A stretch of DNA of 64,000 nucleotides. Source: an uncultured Latescibacterota bacterium. Lineage in GTDB: Bacteria > Latescibacterota > UBA2968. Location of the stretch: positions 3,130,385 to 3,194,384 of the forward strand of contig OY282377.1 of assembly GCA_958295785.1 (NCBI GenBank), written 5' to 3'. The position numbers were made by a program, and so were the translations under genes. The notes beneath the pieces were generated by a model. It was not told the DNA's origin, searched no databases, and saw nothing but the letters and a program-made list of their open reading frames with translations. Shown piece by piece: positions 1-8,811 of the stretch. Every line of letters begins with the position of its first letter. Position 1 is the first letter of the stretch.

Positions 1-679
1 CGTCGTTGTGAATCGGGTCAGCTTGATCGTCAATCCCGGTGAGATCGTCGGCCTTTTGGGGCCCAATGGCGCGGGAAAGACCACTTGTTTTTACCTCATT
101 GTCGGCGCGATTTCCGCCAATGCCGGGTACATTTTTTTGGGTGATCGCGACATCACCGCGTTGCCTATGTATCGCCGTGCGCGCTTGGGCATTGGATATT
201 TGGCCCAGGAAACCACGGTTTTTAGAAAAATGACGGTGTTGGACAATGTCCTGTCCGTTCTCGAATACGAAAAAATGAACAAGGCGCAACGGTTGGATCG
301 CGCCCGCTGTGCCTTGGAAGACTTGGGCGTTGGGCACTTGTCGCATCAGCGCGCAGACAGTTTGTCCGGCGGCGAGACGCGCCGATTGGAAATTGCGCGG
401 GCACTGGCGCGAGAGCCGCTCTTTATGTTGCTGGACGAACCCTTTGCCGGCATCGATCCGCGCGCGGTCGAAGATATTCAACACATCATCGCCGAGTTGC
501 AACGCCGACACATCGGGGTGTTGATTACCGATCACAATGTGCGCGAGACCCTGGCCATTACGGATCGATCCTATCTGCTCTCGGAGGGCGAGATTCTCTT
601 GTCGGGAACGCCTCAAACATTGGCAACGAGCGCGGAAGCGCGGCGAATTTATCTGGGTGACCGGTTTCGGCTCGATTGA
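1..679 (+). CDS. lptB: LptB, lipopolysaccharide export ATPase (5' end cut by window edge)
   Basis: ATP-binding subunit of the LptBFGC complex that extracts LPS from the inner membrane. Visible motifs: Walker A GPNGAGKTT close after the edge, signature LSGGE, Walker B LLDEPFAGIDP and the switch histidine in ITDHNVRE, which is typical of the LptB family. The frame is open to base 2, and the residues read before the GTG at 8 (VV-NRVSL) match the usual LptB N-terminus, so about 15 residues lie outside the window. LptB genes are often directly followed by rpoN; here rpoN comes 1.65 kb later. Confidence 0.95.
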   Translation, partial: VVVNRVSLIVNPGEIVGLLGPNGAGKTTCFYLIVGAISANAGYIFLGDRDITALPMYRRARLGIGYLAQETTVFRKMTVLDNVLSVLEYEKMNKAQRLDRARCALEDLGVGHLSHQRADSLSGGETRRLEIARALAREPLFMLLDEPFAGIDPRAVEDIQHIIAELQRRHIGVLITDHNVRETLAITDRSYLLSEGEILLSGTPQTLATSAEARRIYLGDRFRLD

Positions 680-709
680 ATCTCCAAGGGGATGAATCGG
701 GAAAAGGGG

Positions 710-739
710 TTTACAACGCCCTCTGTTATTTGTTATTAT
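710..739 (+). promoter_or_regulatory. possible sigma-70 promoter ahead of the 955 operon
   Basis: TTTACA at 710-715 and TATTAT at 734-739, 18 bp apart, lie in the 275-base gene-free gap after lptB. Nothing else was recognised in this gap. Weak evidence from consensus alone. Confidence 0.3.
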
Positions 740-954
740 TTCCTGCGAACGCCGAACAGGAAACGCGAAAGGTCAGAATCCCCGCTACAACTCGGCAGGC
801 GGTATTCCCAATTTTGGCGGCAGTCGCGCCGATCAGGTCTGTTGTGGCGGCGGAAAGCGACGAGAATCGAAGGATCTGTTGAATCTATCGCATCCGAAAT
901 CAAGCGTCAGCCTCGAGAGAGCGATGCGTGACGCATAATCTGGAGGAACGAAAT

Positions 955-1254
955 ATGTCTGAAATCACGATTTACGCCGCCAAACAACTCAGTGGCTATA
1001 CCTGCGCGCTCGAACCGAGAAGCAAAGCAACGATAGTGGATCAACTGCCCAAAGAGCCGGTTCCAGCCTCGAGCGTGTTTATCTCTTATGGCATCAGCTC
1101 AGATATTGAATTTCAGTATGAGTCAATGTGGAAACATATTGCAGAACTCTTAACGGGCCTTCCGGCAGAAAAGTTGCAGGAACTCGGCAAGGTCGTATTT
1201 GTAGATCCTAGGACAAAGAAACTTCTCTTTGAGCCTTTGGCACAATATGTCTAA
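955..1254 (+). CDS. hypothetical protein, first gene of two-gene cassette
   Basis: A 99-residue protein of unknown family. The ATG at 955 is preceded by a strong GGAGG at 942-946, which decides against an in-frame GTG at 928. No transmembrane segment or known motif is seen. Its stop overlaps the start of the next gene by 8 bases, so the two are probably translationally coupled. The pair sits between lptB and rpoN, genes that are usually adjacent, which suggests the cassette was inserted. A regulatory or antitoxin-like partner of the nuclease-like neighbour is conceivable but not shown. Confidence 0.6.
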   Translation: MSEITIYAAKQLSGYTCALEPRSKATIVDQLPKEPVPASSVFISYGISSDIEFQYESMWKHIAELLTGLPAEKLQELGKVVFVDPRTKKLLFEPLAQYV

Positions 1255-1726
1255 AAAAGCCAATCTTTATATAGGCAGAGCAGGCCATCTCGCGGTTATG
1301 GCGGAACTGTTGCTCAGAGGATGGAACACGGCCATTCCCGAAGTAGATGTGGGCGACGATATTTTCGTCGTACCCGATAGTGCCGGGGATATGCATCGCG
1401 TGCAGGTGAAAACGGCTGTGGCAAAACCGTTGAAGTCTGGGTATAGCGCGCAATTCAATATTTCGTTCCCGCAACTCGAAACGCAGATAACGCCAGATAT
1501 AATTTACCTTTTTGCAGTCCGACTTCACAGCCGCTGGGACGCTTTTGTCGTGATTGACAGGGAAATCCTAAATGCAGAACACAGTTTGCACGGCATCGGA
1601 AGTGAATACAAGGACAGGCTGACCTTGCGGTTGCGTTTTGCGGGAGCGCGTATCACCTGCGGCGGTCGTGACTTGTCGCAATACAAAAATAACTGGACGT
1701 ATTTTCCCATTATCGATCACCGATGA
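1247..1726 (+). CDS. PD-(D/E)XK nuclease-like protein
   Basis: A 159-residue protein. N-terminal GRAGHLAVMAELLLRGW is followed by PEVDVGDDIFVV and then HRVQVKTA. The order E...D...QVK is the layout of PD-(D/E)XK nuclease folds of the group-I-intron-endonuclease-like type (E near residue 20, D near 38, QVK near 55). The assignment rests on this motif order only. The start is the ATG at 1247, overlapping the end of the preceding gene. Whether it cuts DNA, and why it sits in the lptB-rpoN gap, cannot be read from the sequence. Confidence 0.5.
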   Translation: MSKKANLYIGRAGHLAVMAELLLRGWNTAIPEVDVGDDIFVVPDSAGDMHRVQVKTAVAKPLKSGYSAQFNISFPQLETQITPDIIYLFAVRLHSRWDAFVVIDREILNAEHSLHGIGSEYKDRLTLRLRFAGARITCGGRDLSQYKNNWTYFPIIDHR

Positions 1727-1735
1727 GGAGCGGAG

Positions 1736-2284
1736 ATGAAACCCGTAACGATGGCAAAATTGGAAGCGGGGTTGGACGCGATTCGCCAGTCGCCCACAGA
1801 TGCGGGCGCGTTGGCACTGATCGTGCGCCGCCCGCAGGTTGAGGCGCGAGAAGTTTTGGAAGTTGGAATGCTCGACTTGGACGAAGGACTCGTGGGCGAC
1901 AACTGGAAAGCCCGCGGCAGTTCTCGAACCGCAGATGGGTCGGCCCATCCAGACATGCAACTCAACATCATGAACGCCCGCGTGATCGCCCTGTTGGCAC
2001 AGCGCGAGGATCGCTGGGCACTGGCCGGGGATCAGTTGTATATGGACCTCGATTTAAGCGCGGAAAATGTGCCGCAGGGCACCCGATTGCGCTTGGGTGA
2101 GGCCGTGATCGAAGTTACGGATCAACCCCATACTGGCTGCAAAAAATTCGCTGCCCGGTTTGGACTGGACGCGCTGCAATTTGTCAATTCGCCGGTGGGC
2201 AAACAGCTTCAGTTGCGCGGGATCAATGCCAAAGTCATCTGCCCGGGCGCGATACGGGTGGGCGATGTTGTGAACAAAATGTAA
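1736..2284 (+). CDS. MOSC domain-containing protein
   Basis: A 182-residue protein with MOSC-domain hallmarks: EGLVGDNWKARGSSR early, GDQLYMDLDLSAENVPQGT in the middle and the HTGCKKF motif with the conserved cysteine near residue 137. MOSC domains (as in molybdenum-cofactor sulfurase C-termini and YiiM/YuaD) handle sulfur or molybdenum-cofactor ligands. A strong GAGGAG (1724-1729) precedes the ATG. It follows the 1247 gene by 9 bases, so it is probably co-transcribed. Molybdate transport genes occur at 50406-51803, but no link to them is visible. Confidence 0.85.
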   Translation: MKPVTMAKLEAGLDAIRQSPTDAGALALIVRRPQVEAREVLEVGMLDLDEGLVGDNWKARGSSRTADGSAHPDMQLNIMNARVIALLAQREDRWALAGDQLYMDLDLSAENVPQGTRLRLGEAVIEVTDQPHTGCKKFAARFGLDALQFVNSPVGKQLQLRGINAKVICPGAIRVGDVVNKM

Positions 2285-2330
2285 ACGCTGAGGGGACGAA
2301 ATTCAGCACCAAAACGATTTTGAGGCCGCG

Positions 2331-3800
2331 ATGGATATCGATAACAAACAATTTCAGGGAATACAGCAAAAACTGGCGCCGCAACTCATCCAATCTTTGC
2401 GGATACTCCACCTGCCAACCGCCGACTTGACGCAGTTGATTCAACAAGAACTGGAGATCAACCCGCTCCTGGAAATCGACGAAGATGTGGATTTGGATTT
2501 GGCGCAAGAAGAACCCGAAGCCGAACAAGCGACCGACGAGCAGAATGAAGAACCCCTCGAAGAATTGGAATTTGACGAACCGGATTTGGACACGCTCGAC
2601 ACAGATCTGTTCGACGAGCAAGACTGGGATCACTACTTGAACGAATCTGGATATGCCAGCCCACGCGAAGAATTTGATCCCAATATCGAAGACTGGCGCA
2701 ACGACAGTGCCAGCGAAAAAACGCTCAGGGATTCCCTCTTAGAACAATTGGCACTCACAGACCTTTCCCCGAGCGAGCGCATCATCGCCGAATACCTCAT
2801 CGGCAATATCGACGAAGACGGGTTTTTCGAAGGCACGCTCGGAGAGGTGGCAGAGATTTTGGGCGTGGAACGCGACAAGGTGGACCGCGTTTTGGGCGTC
2901 ATCCAGACATTCGATCCGATAGGCGTGGGCACGCGAAATTTGAAAGAATGTCTGTTGATTCAATTAAAAGCCAAAAATATCACCAATGGCTTGGTGGCAA
3001 CGGTCGTGCGCGAGCATCTCGACGACTGGATCAACCGGCGATTTGGACAAATAGCCCTCGCGCTCAACGCGAACTTGGACGAGATGCGCGCGGTTGAAGA
3101 AGTCCTCTCATCGCTCAATCCCAAGCCCAATATTGAACCCGAACCCGCGGTGAATCTCAACCACCTTATTCCCGATCTCGAAGTTCAAAAAGTGGGGGAC
3201 GAGTACGTTGTTTCCCTAATGGATCGCACCCTGCCCGAATTGCGCGTCAGCTCCATTTACCGCAGGCTGCTCGGGCAATCGGACGAATCGGCGGGCACTG
3301 CCGAAAAAGAGACCAAAAAATTTGTCGTTGACAAACTCAATTCCGCTCGCTGGTTTATCAATGCGATTCACCAACGCCGCGCAACCATGCTAAAAGTCAT
3401 GCGGTGTATTGTGGAAAATCAGGTTCAATTTTTTGACCGAGGGCCTGGGTTTCTCAAGCCCATGGTACTTCAAGAAGTCGCGGATCAAGTGCAGATGCAC
3501 ATTTCGACCATCAGCCGGGTGAGCAATGGCAAATACGTGCAAACCCCCCAAGGCGTTTACGAACTGAAATATTTTTTCGACAGCGGCATAAGCAGATACG
3601 ACGGCAATGACATCGCCGCCAAGAGCATCAAAGAAAAAATCGCAACACTCATCCGAGACGAAGATCCAAAGCGTCCATTGAGCGATCAGCGCATCTCAGA
3701 TATATTAAAAAAAGAAGGCATTAAAATTGCCCGGCGCACAGTCGCCAAATACCGAGACCAACTCAACATCAACTCCGCACGCCTGCGGAAAGCCCTCTGA
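2331..3800 (+). CDS. rpoN: RNA polymerase sigma-54 factor RpoN
   Basis: A 489-residue sigma-54. Region I (residues about 5-48) has the Gln/Leu-rich QLIQSLRILHLPTADL segment that binds activators. A very acidic region II (about 49-110) follows, then the core-binding domain, the helix-turn-helix (HISTISRVSNGKYVQTPQG) and the RpoN box ARRTVAKYRDQLNI near the C-terminus, which reads the -24 element. Length is normal. Three -24/-12 promoters in this window (5293, 9794, 60635) are plausible targets. No intact enhancer-binding activator is present here; a decayed one lies at 31703. Confidence 0.98.
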   Translation: MDIDNKQFQGIQQKLAPQLIQSLRILHLPTADLTQLIQQELEINPLLEIDEDVDLDLAQEEPEAEQATDEQNEEPLEELEFDEPDLDTLDTDLFDEQDWDHYLNESGYASPREEFDPNIEDWRNDSASEKTLRDSLLEQLALTDLSPSERIIAEYLIGNIDEDGFFEGTLGEVAEILGVERDKVDRVLGVIQTFDPIGVGTRNLKECLLIQLKAKNITNGLVATVVREHLDDWINRRFGQIALALNANLDEMRAVEEVLSSLNPKPNIEPEPAVNLNHLIPDLEVQKVGDEYVVSLMDRTLPELRVSSIYRRLLGQSDESAGTAEKETKKFVVDKLNSARWFINAIHQRRATMLKVMRCIVENQVQFFDRGPGFLKPMVLQEVADQVQMHISTISRVSNGKYVQTPQGVYELKYFFDSGISRYDGNDIAAKSIKEKIATLIRDEDPKRPLSDQRISDILKKEGIKIARRTVAKYRDQLNINSARLRKAL

Positions 3801-4143
3801 CGGGTAGGGAGAGGGAATAGCGGACATTTTTTATTAACTCTGCGTGCCTGCGCGGAGAATGGTCGCAGGGGTGGGAATTGGGGACTGGTGGACTTTGCTC
3901 TTTGCACGCGGCGCGGCCGGATGGCCTGACCACCGACCATTTGGGGAAATGGAAATTGGGGACTAGGACTTTCACTTTTTAGAATCGCACTGGAACAAAA
4001 TGTTCACCTTCGCTAACCCGTTGATTTTACGCGCTTTTTTGGGCACACAGCGCGATCACAGGCCAGTGACATATCCATGCCTGAAAAAAGTGATCCATTG
4101 CTCTCGCACAGCGCCGAGCAGGCATTTGCAGACGCTTTACATA

Positions 4144-5235
4144 TAGGACTTACGCAATCACCATTGGAATATGAGGTGCTTTGAGTTGTTGTCTCAAGAA
4201 GTCAGCCATCCCCCGGTATTTGACTTGATAAATGGTTTGTCCTGTTTGATAGGCCACCTGCGCGAGTCGAATCCAAACGAACATCGCACACCCAATATGA
4301 TTTCGTACAATGCGTGCCAATCGACATTGACACTTTTCAAGCCCGGTCACTTGTTTGACTTCGCGGTGAAATGGCTCAATTTTCCATCTTTGGTGACACA
4401 CCTGTTGTACCACTGAAGAATCGTTTTGAGCATGGTCGTTCGTTACGACATACGCCGTGCGTCTGGCAGAAGACGCCACCCGGAATAATTTCACTTTGTG
4501 GTCTTTGGGAAACCCTCTGATTTTAATTGACTTGCCTTGTTTGCGTTGCGCTTTCGTCCAAGTTAAGCTATCTACGCGCTGGTAGGGGGTTGTGCCTGCC
4601 TCATAGTCCACGCGCCGGTTCGTCTTGAGGGGACAAGAATAGGTTTTTTGCATCTGCTCTATGTGTCGCATGACCGTTTTAGTCGCATACCCACTGTCCA
4701 TCAAGACCCCGGTAAAAGGAAGGCGCTTCTGATAGACCAACCCAGAGAGCATGTCCTTGAGATGATCCAATTTGGTTTTGCCATCGCCTTGCGGGTCATA
4801 AATCCGATAGTCAATCAGCCAGAACCGATCCTCTTGCGGATTGACATAGACACATGTGACCACCCCGATGCCATTGATGACGCCTTGGGCGTTGCCGCTA
4901 TATTGACGGCGCACTAACGCGATCTTGCGTGCGTGTCGCTTGTCTAAAACCGTGTCATCAAAGATCACATCGCCTTCAGGCGTCAACGCGATGTGGTCTT
5001 TGACGTGTTCCCACACCAAGCGGGGGGGGATACGATCACCGGCGAGATAGCGGTTGATCATATCATGACTGAACCCTTCGCTATGGTCGGCGAAATGGGT
5101 CAAGGTATCGTTGAGGGGACTGCTAAGCAGATACTGACAGTAATCCAAACGCGTCGGTTGGCGCATTGATACCTCCTCAAAGTGATAAATTTTACGGAAT
5201 TGCACCCTTTTTTAACTCAGCATGCGTAAGTCCTA
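4144..5235 (-). mobile_element. IS701-like insertion sequence, copy 1 (intact, 1092 bp)
   Basis: Ends are perfect inverted repeats TAGGACTTACGC / GCGTAAGTCCTA. The flanks carry a 6-bp duplication TACATA (4138-4143 and 5236-5241). The empty site is visible in the related cassette at 9726-9740. One transposase gene fills the element. The same 1092-bp element occurs three more times in the window (15550-17738, 16371-17462, 55789-56880). Confidence 0.93.
4150..5166 (-). CDS. IS701-like family transposase (full length)
   Basis: A 338-residue DDE transposase, the only uninterrupted one of the four copies. Visible: FDDTVLDK (D70/D71), GVLMDSGYA (D157) and RWKIEPFHREVKQ (E264/E269), the D-D-E triad layout of IS4/IS701-type enzymes. 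The start MRQPTR at 5166 has GGAGG 7 bases upstream and matches the family start; an upstream in-frame ATG at 5205 lies closer to the IS end. Codon 84 is TTA (Leu) here but TGA in the other three copies, so this copy may supply transposase in trans. Confidence 0.92.
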   Translation of the reverse strand: MRQPTRLDYCQYLLSSPLNDTLTHFADHSEGFSHDMINRYLAGDRIPPRLVWEHVKDHIALTPEGDVIFDDTVLDKRHARKIALVRRQYSGNAQGVINGIGVVTCVYVNPQEDRFWLIDYRIYDPQGDGKTKLDHLKDMLSGLVYQKRLPFTGVLMDSGYATKTVMRHIEQMQKTYSCPLKTNRRVDYEAGTTPYQRVDSLTWTKAQRKQGKSIKIRGFPKDHKVKLFRVASSARRTAYVVTNDHAQNDSSVVQQVCHQRWKIEPFHREVKQVTGLEKCQCRLARIVRNHIGCAMFVWIRLAQVAYQTGQTIYQVKYRGMADFLRQQLKAPHIPMVIA

Positions 5236-5256
5236 TACATATTTCCTTGTTTTATC

Positions 5257-5292
5257 GTGCCTTAGAATATTCTGAGGTACTTTTTTGTTTTT
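5257..5292 (+). terminator. terminator-like hairpin upstream of sigma-54 promoter A
   Basis: GTGCCTTAGAA (5257-5267) pairs with TTCTGAGGTAC (5270-5280) if G-U pairs are allowed, followed by TTTTTTGTTTTT. The equivalent hairpin in cassette B differs in sequence but still pairs. Confidence 0.5.
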
Positions 5293-5308
5293 AGGCACAA
5301 CAATTGCG
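5293..5308 (+). promoter_or_regulatory. sigma-54 (-24/-12) promoter A
   Basis: AGGCACAACAATTGCG has GG at 5294-5295 and GC at 5306-5307, exactly 12 bases between their starts, with good agreement to TGGCAC-N5-TTGC. The nearest downstream gene is the Yip1-like gene at 5696, almost 400 bases away, so the target is uncertain. Confidence 0.6.
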
Positions 5309-5695
5309 AGATATGCTACGCATCAATCGCCAGAATACACGACAAAAAGCGCGAATGGACGCCCAGTCGTAGCCTACAATGCAGCGTAGCAAGTAATCCC
5401 GCCCAACTCCAAAATCGGTGGCAATGGTCAGTCCCCCCGCTTCCCAACCCCTGCGTGCTTCGATTTGCCGATCCCCTGATTCGCCCATGACCTGGCCTGA
5501 GAACCGGCCCGTTGTACCCCGTTCCGCTTGTTGTAGGCTGTGTCTATGCGTTTTGTCGCTTATTGTGGCAACTCATAGCCATTTGTTTGCCCCTTTTGAG
5601 TACGCGCCAACTCGCTATTGACCTTGCGCGGTATGGGGTTATCTTTTCAAATCCGTGTTCGTTTTTCTCGCAGCAATCTAACAGAGGAGGGTGTT
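5309..5695. other. gene-free stretch with a short dispersed repeat
   Basis: No convincing gene lies between promoter A and the Yip1-like gene. Weak open frames here lack ribosome-binding sites and family similarity. The block 5511-5558 (GTTGTACCCCGTTCCGCTTG and following bases to CTATGCG) recurs almost identically at 46466-46512. Confidence 0.5.
5511..5558. repeat. short dispersed repeat, also at 46466-46512
   Basis: About 40 of 47 bases match between the two copies, including GCTTGTTGTAGGCTGTGTCT. The first part, GTTGTACCCC, also opens related blocks at 53323 and (as CTTGTACCCC) 60383. Intergenic at every site. Confidence 0.6.
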
Positions 5696-6385
5696 ATGGC
5701 AGATTCACCAGAAGTTGCACACGCGGAAGATTTGGGTCTCGGCAAACGCATGATGGGCGTGTTCGTTTCCCCTGGCGCGACATTTGAGGCCGTGCGGGCG
5801 CGCGTCAGTGTCGCAGATTGGTTGGTGCCTCTCATTTTGACGGCGATTGTGCTCACTGTGGCCGCGTACATGACCCTGCCACTTATGGATCAAATGGCGA
5901 TGGCACAAACAAATGTTGACGAGAATATGAAGGCCGTTAACAATGCGGCGATGTTGATCGGCGCGCCGATTGGCGTTGTTGCCATGGTGTTCGTAGTGGC
6001 TGCGATATTTCTGGGGCTCGTGCGGCTCGTGCTCGGCGGTGATACAACGTACAGACATGTGCTGGCAGTCACCTGCTATAGTTCGTTGGTGTGCCTTCCG
6101 GGCGCGATAGTGACGGTACCTTTGATGCTCGCCAAAGAATCCGCAGTTGTGCAAGTCGGATTTGGGCTGTTGTTGCCCGATTCTATGACAGATAGTTTTC
6201 TCGCATATTTTTTGTATCATCTGAACTTTTTTACCATCTGGCAATATGCTTTGACTGCCATTGGACTGGGGATTGTCTCGGGCATTTCCACCAAGAAGGC
6301 TACCATCGGCGTCTTTATCTTGCTCATCCTGTACGCGCTGGGTTCGGCTGCATTGCAAGGGATGGCGAAAGGGCTGGGAGGATAA
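5696..6385 (+). CDS. Yip1-family membrane protein
   Basis: A 229-residue integral membrane protein with about five hydrophobic segments. The N-terminal FVSPGATFEAVRAR motif followed by LVPLILTAIVLTVAAY is typical of bacterial Yip1-domain proteins, which are of unknown function. The ATG at 5696 follows GAGGAGGGT. Its stop is immediately followed by the GTG of the membrane-fusion protein, so it heads a four-gene efflux operon (5696-9491). Such Yip1 proteins often precede MacAB-like ABC systems; a role in assembly is only inferred. Confidence 0.8.
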   Translation: MADSPEVAHAEDLGLGKRMMGVFVSPGATFEAVRARVSVADWLVPLILTAIVLTVAAYMTLPLMDQMAMAQTNVDENMKAVNNAAMLIGAPIGVVAMVFVVAAIFLGLVRLVLGGDTTYRHVLAVTCYSSLVCLPGAIVTVPLMLAKESAVVQVGFGLLLPDSMTDSFLAYFLYHLNFFTIWQYALTAIGLGIVSGISTKKATIGVFILLILYALGSAALQGMAKGLGG

Positions 6386-7588
6386 GTGGCGGCGTCTTGG
6401 TCTAAAAGGCGCAAATTGATCATCGGTGCAATCGGACTGGTCGTGGTGGCTGGTATGATCGCGTTCAATTTGCAACGGGAAAACAAAGCGGAAAGTCCAA
6501 CGCATGATATTGAGGCTGTACCCGTGCGCCGAGGGGCTGTCGTTGAACAACTCAAGGAGACCGGGCGCATCGAATTTGTGCGTACCGTAGAGGTCAAATC
6601 CACGGTATCGGGCGAAATCGTGCATTTGTTTGCCGAACCCGGCCAGGCCGTATCCGAAGGCGATATGCTGGCGATCATTCGCCCAGACCCCAACCAGACG
6701 CTGCAACTCTACAACAAACGCGCGGCGGTGGAGCGGGTGCGTATCGACCTCGAGCAGGTCCGCAAGGACTTGGCGCGCAAAGAAGCCCTGAAAAAACAGA
6801 ATTTGATCGCGGAAGAAGAAATCGAGCGCGTTCGCGATCAACTCGAAAAGACATTAAACGCGTACCAACTGGCGCGGCTCGAACTGGAGACGCTGGAGAC
6901 GCGGTCGAATATTCAGCAATCGGAAGGGCACTCGTCCAAGGCGCAACTGGACAATGTGCGGGTGTTGGCACCCGCGTCGGGCATTGTGATTGCGCGCCCC
7001 GTGGAAATCGGCGAGGTGGTGGTCTCGGGCATTCTCTCCACCGTGACGGGCACCAAACTGTTTGAAATTGGCGACCCGAGTCTGATGATGGTCAAATCCC
7101 ACATCAGCGAAGTCGATGTGGGGCGGCTCTTGCCGGGGCAGGATGTTCACATCATCGCGGATGCGTATCCAGATACGACGTATCGCGGCGAAGTGTATCG
7201 CATCGCACCCGTGGGGCAAATTCGGCAGGGCAGCAACATCGTATCGTTTGAAACCGAAATCCGAATTTTGGATCGAGAACCCCGATTGCGCCAGGGTATG
7301 TCGTGCGATGTCGATATCGTGTTTGCCCAGCGCGATTCCGCGCTCTATTTGCCAATCGAGGCCGCGTATGAGCATTTTGGAGACGCGGTTCGAGAAGGCG
7401 ACAAAAAGGGCGCCCGAGGGCGGTTTGTGGTTTTTGCAAAACGAGACAGCTTTGTCAAACGCGAAATCCAAGTGGGGTTGAAATCGGATAGCCGCGTGGA
7501 AGTCCTGTCCGGACTGGCGATAGGAGATTCGGTTGCTGTCGATGCTGAAAAACTGTTCAAAAAGCGCGAAGAGGAACGCGACGAATGA
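6386..7588 (+). CDS. periplasmic membrane-fusion (adaptor) protein, MacA-like
   Basis: A 400-residue RND/HlyD-type adaptor. Residues about 9-26 form an N-terminal membrane anchor. A lipoyl half-motif (GRIEFVRTVEVKSTVSGEI) follows, then a coiled-coil hairpin (about 105-175, rich in E, K, L), the second lipoyl half (VLAPASGIVIARPVEIGE) and beta-barrel domains. The start is a GTG directly after the Yip1 stop. It links the inner-membrane permease (7585) to the cell envelope. The last codons overlap the permease start in an ATGA. Confidence 0.9.
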   Translation: MAASWSKRRKLIIGAIGLVVVAGMIAFNLQRENKAESPTHDIEAVPVRRGAVVEQLKETGRIEFVRTVEVKSTVSGEIVHLFAEPGQAVSEGDMLAIIRPDPNQTLQLYNKRAAVERVRIDLEQVRKDLARKEALKKQNLIAEEEIERVRDQLEKTLNAYQLARLELETLETRSNIQQSEGHSSKAQLDNVRVLAPASGIVIARPVEIGEVVVSGILSTVTGTKLFEIGDPSLMMVKSHISEVDVGRLLPGQDVHIIADAYPDTTYRGEVYRIAPVGQIRQGSNIVSFETEIRILDREPRLRQGMSCDVDIVFAQRDSALYLPIEAAYEHFGDAVREGDKKGARGRFVVFAKRDSFVKREIQVGLKSDSRVEVLSGLAIGDSVAVDAEKLFKKREEERDE

Positions 7589-8811
7589 ACGCGCTCGATT
7601 TGTTTTTAATCGGTCTGTCTCAGTTGCAGGCAAACGCCCTGCGGTCCCTGCTGACGATATTGGGGATTACGATTGGGATCGGCTCTGTGATCGGGGTCGT
7701 ATCTATCGGCGAGGGCCTGCGGCGCAATGTCGTGTCGCAATTTTCACAGATAGGCGGTGCCAATCTCGTGGTCGTGCAGCCGCCGCGAACCTACCAGATC
7801 AAAAATGGACGGCGGGTGCCGCGTTCATGGCGGGAATATCTGACAGCGCGGGATTTGACGGCGATTGGGGCGGAAGTGGATCGCATCCGCGCGGCACTTC
7901 CCCTAGTGGGATGGAACATGCGGGCGCGCTATCAAAAAGCCTCTGCAACCGGCGAAGTGCAAGGCACCTTGCCGGGCTATCACCAAGCAATGGATTGGGA
8001 ACTGGCGCGCGGGCGGTTTTTGTCGCATTGGGACGTGAAAACCTGGCGGCGCGTGTGCGTGATTGGCGACAAAATCGCCGAAGACCTCTTTGGATCCCTC
8101 AATCCAGTCGGTCGAGAAGTGAAACTCAATGGCGAACGCTATACGGTCATCGGCGCGATGAAACCCCGGTCGTTTTTTGGCCGCGATTGGGGCAACCAGA
8201 TCGTCGTGCCCGTGACCACCTTGCAAAAGCGCGTGGTGGGCAACGATTATTACAGTATCATTTTTGTCTATGTGGAAAACGCCGCCCACGTCAAATCCGT
8301 CACACAGGACATCAGAAAAGTGCTGAAGCGATTGCACAAACGCGGGGACGCCTTTCGCGTGGACACCGGGGAGCGCGTTTTGGAAAATGTGGACAACGTC
8401 ACGCTGATCATGAAACTCGTGGCCGGGGGCATCGCGGGCATTTCCCTGATGGTGGGGGGGATTGGCATTATGAATATCATGCTCGTGTCGGTGACGGAAC
8501 GCACGCGCGAAATCGGCATTCGCAAGGCCATTGGGGCCAAGCGCGTGCATATCCTCATTCAGTTTATCATCGAATCGGCTGTGTTGAGCCTGTTCGGCGG
8601 GTTGCTCGGGATTTTGTGTGGGCTTGGGTTCGGTTTGGGCATTTCTTCTTTGATCGAATATTATTCCGAGTCCGAGTTTCCCAGCGTGGTTTCGTGGAAT
8701 GCGGTGATGCTGGCAGTCGCCATATCGGGCGGCATCGGCGTATTTTTCGGGGTTTATCCCGCGGTCCGCGCATCGGCTTTGGATCCGGTCGAGGCATTGC
8801 GCCATGAATAA
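7585..8811 (+). CDS. MacB-like ABC transporter permease (FtsX type)
   Basis: A 408-residue permease. TM1 near residues 19-40, a large periplasmic MacB-PCD domain, then three TM helices in the C-terminal third (SLMVGGIGIMNIMLVSVTER is the classic FtsX/MacB segment). It ends SALDPVEALRHE, the usual C-terminus of this family. The start overlaps the adaptor stop by 4 bases and its own end overlaps the ATPase start by 8 bases. With these neighbours it forms a MacAB-type efflux or lipoprotein-type export system of unknown substrate. Confidence 0.92.
   Translation: MNALDLFLIGLSQLQANALRSLLTILGITIGIGSVIGVVSIGEGLRRNVVSQFSQIGGANLVVVQPPRTYQIKNGRRVPRSWREYLTARDLTAIGAEVDRIRAALPLVGWNMRARYQKASATGEVQGTLPGYHQAMDWELARGRFLSHWDVKTWRRVCVIGDKIAEDLFGSLNPVGREVKLNGERYTVIGAMKPRSFFGRDWGNQIVVPVTTLQKRVVGNDYYSIIFVYVENAAHVKSVTQDIRKVLKRLHKRGDAFRVDTGERVLENVDNVTLIMKLVAGGIAGISLMVGGIGIMNIMLVSVTERTREIGIRKAIGAKRVHILIQFIIESAVLSLFGGLLGILCGLGFGLGISSLIEYYSESEFPSVVSWNAVMLAVAISGGIGVFFGVYPAVRASALDPVEALRHE

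Larger units (their letters stand above)
3971..5330. repeat. dispersed sigma-54 cassette, copy A (interrupted by IS)
   Basis: The sequence 3971-4143 plus 5236-5330 is a diverged copy of 9559-9830. Shared blocks include GAATCGCACTGGAACAAAAT, TTCACCTTCGC, a CTCTCGCA...TTTGCAG block, TACATAT..CCTTGTTTTATCG, a terminator-like hairpin and a sigma-54 promoter. The IS701-like element is inserted in the middle. The gap 3801-3970 holds nothing else recognised. Confidence 0.75.

Noticed and set aside
5705-6841. 378-codon open frame on the minus strand opposite the Yip1 and adaptor genes
   Set aside because: No family similarity, His/Arg-rich translation typical of an antisense shadow; the plus-strand genes have ribosome-binding sites and clear domains.
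7903-8805. 300-codon minus-strand frame opposite the MacB-like permease
   Set aside because: Shadow of a well-recognised permease; composition not protein-like.
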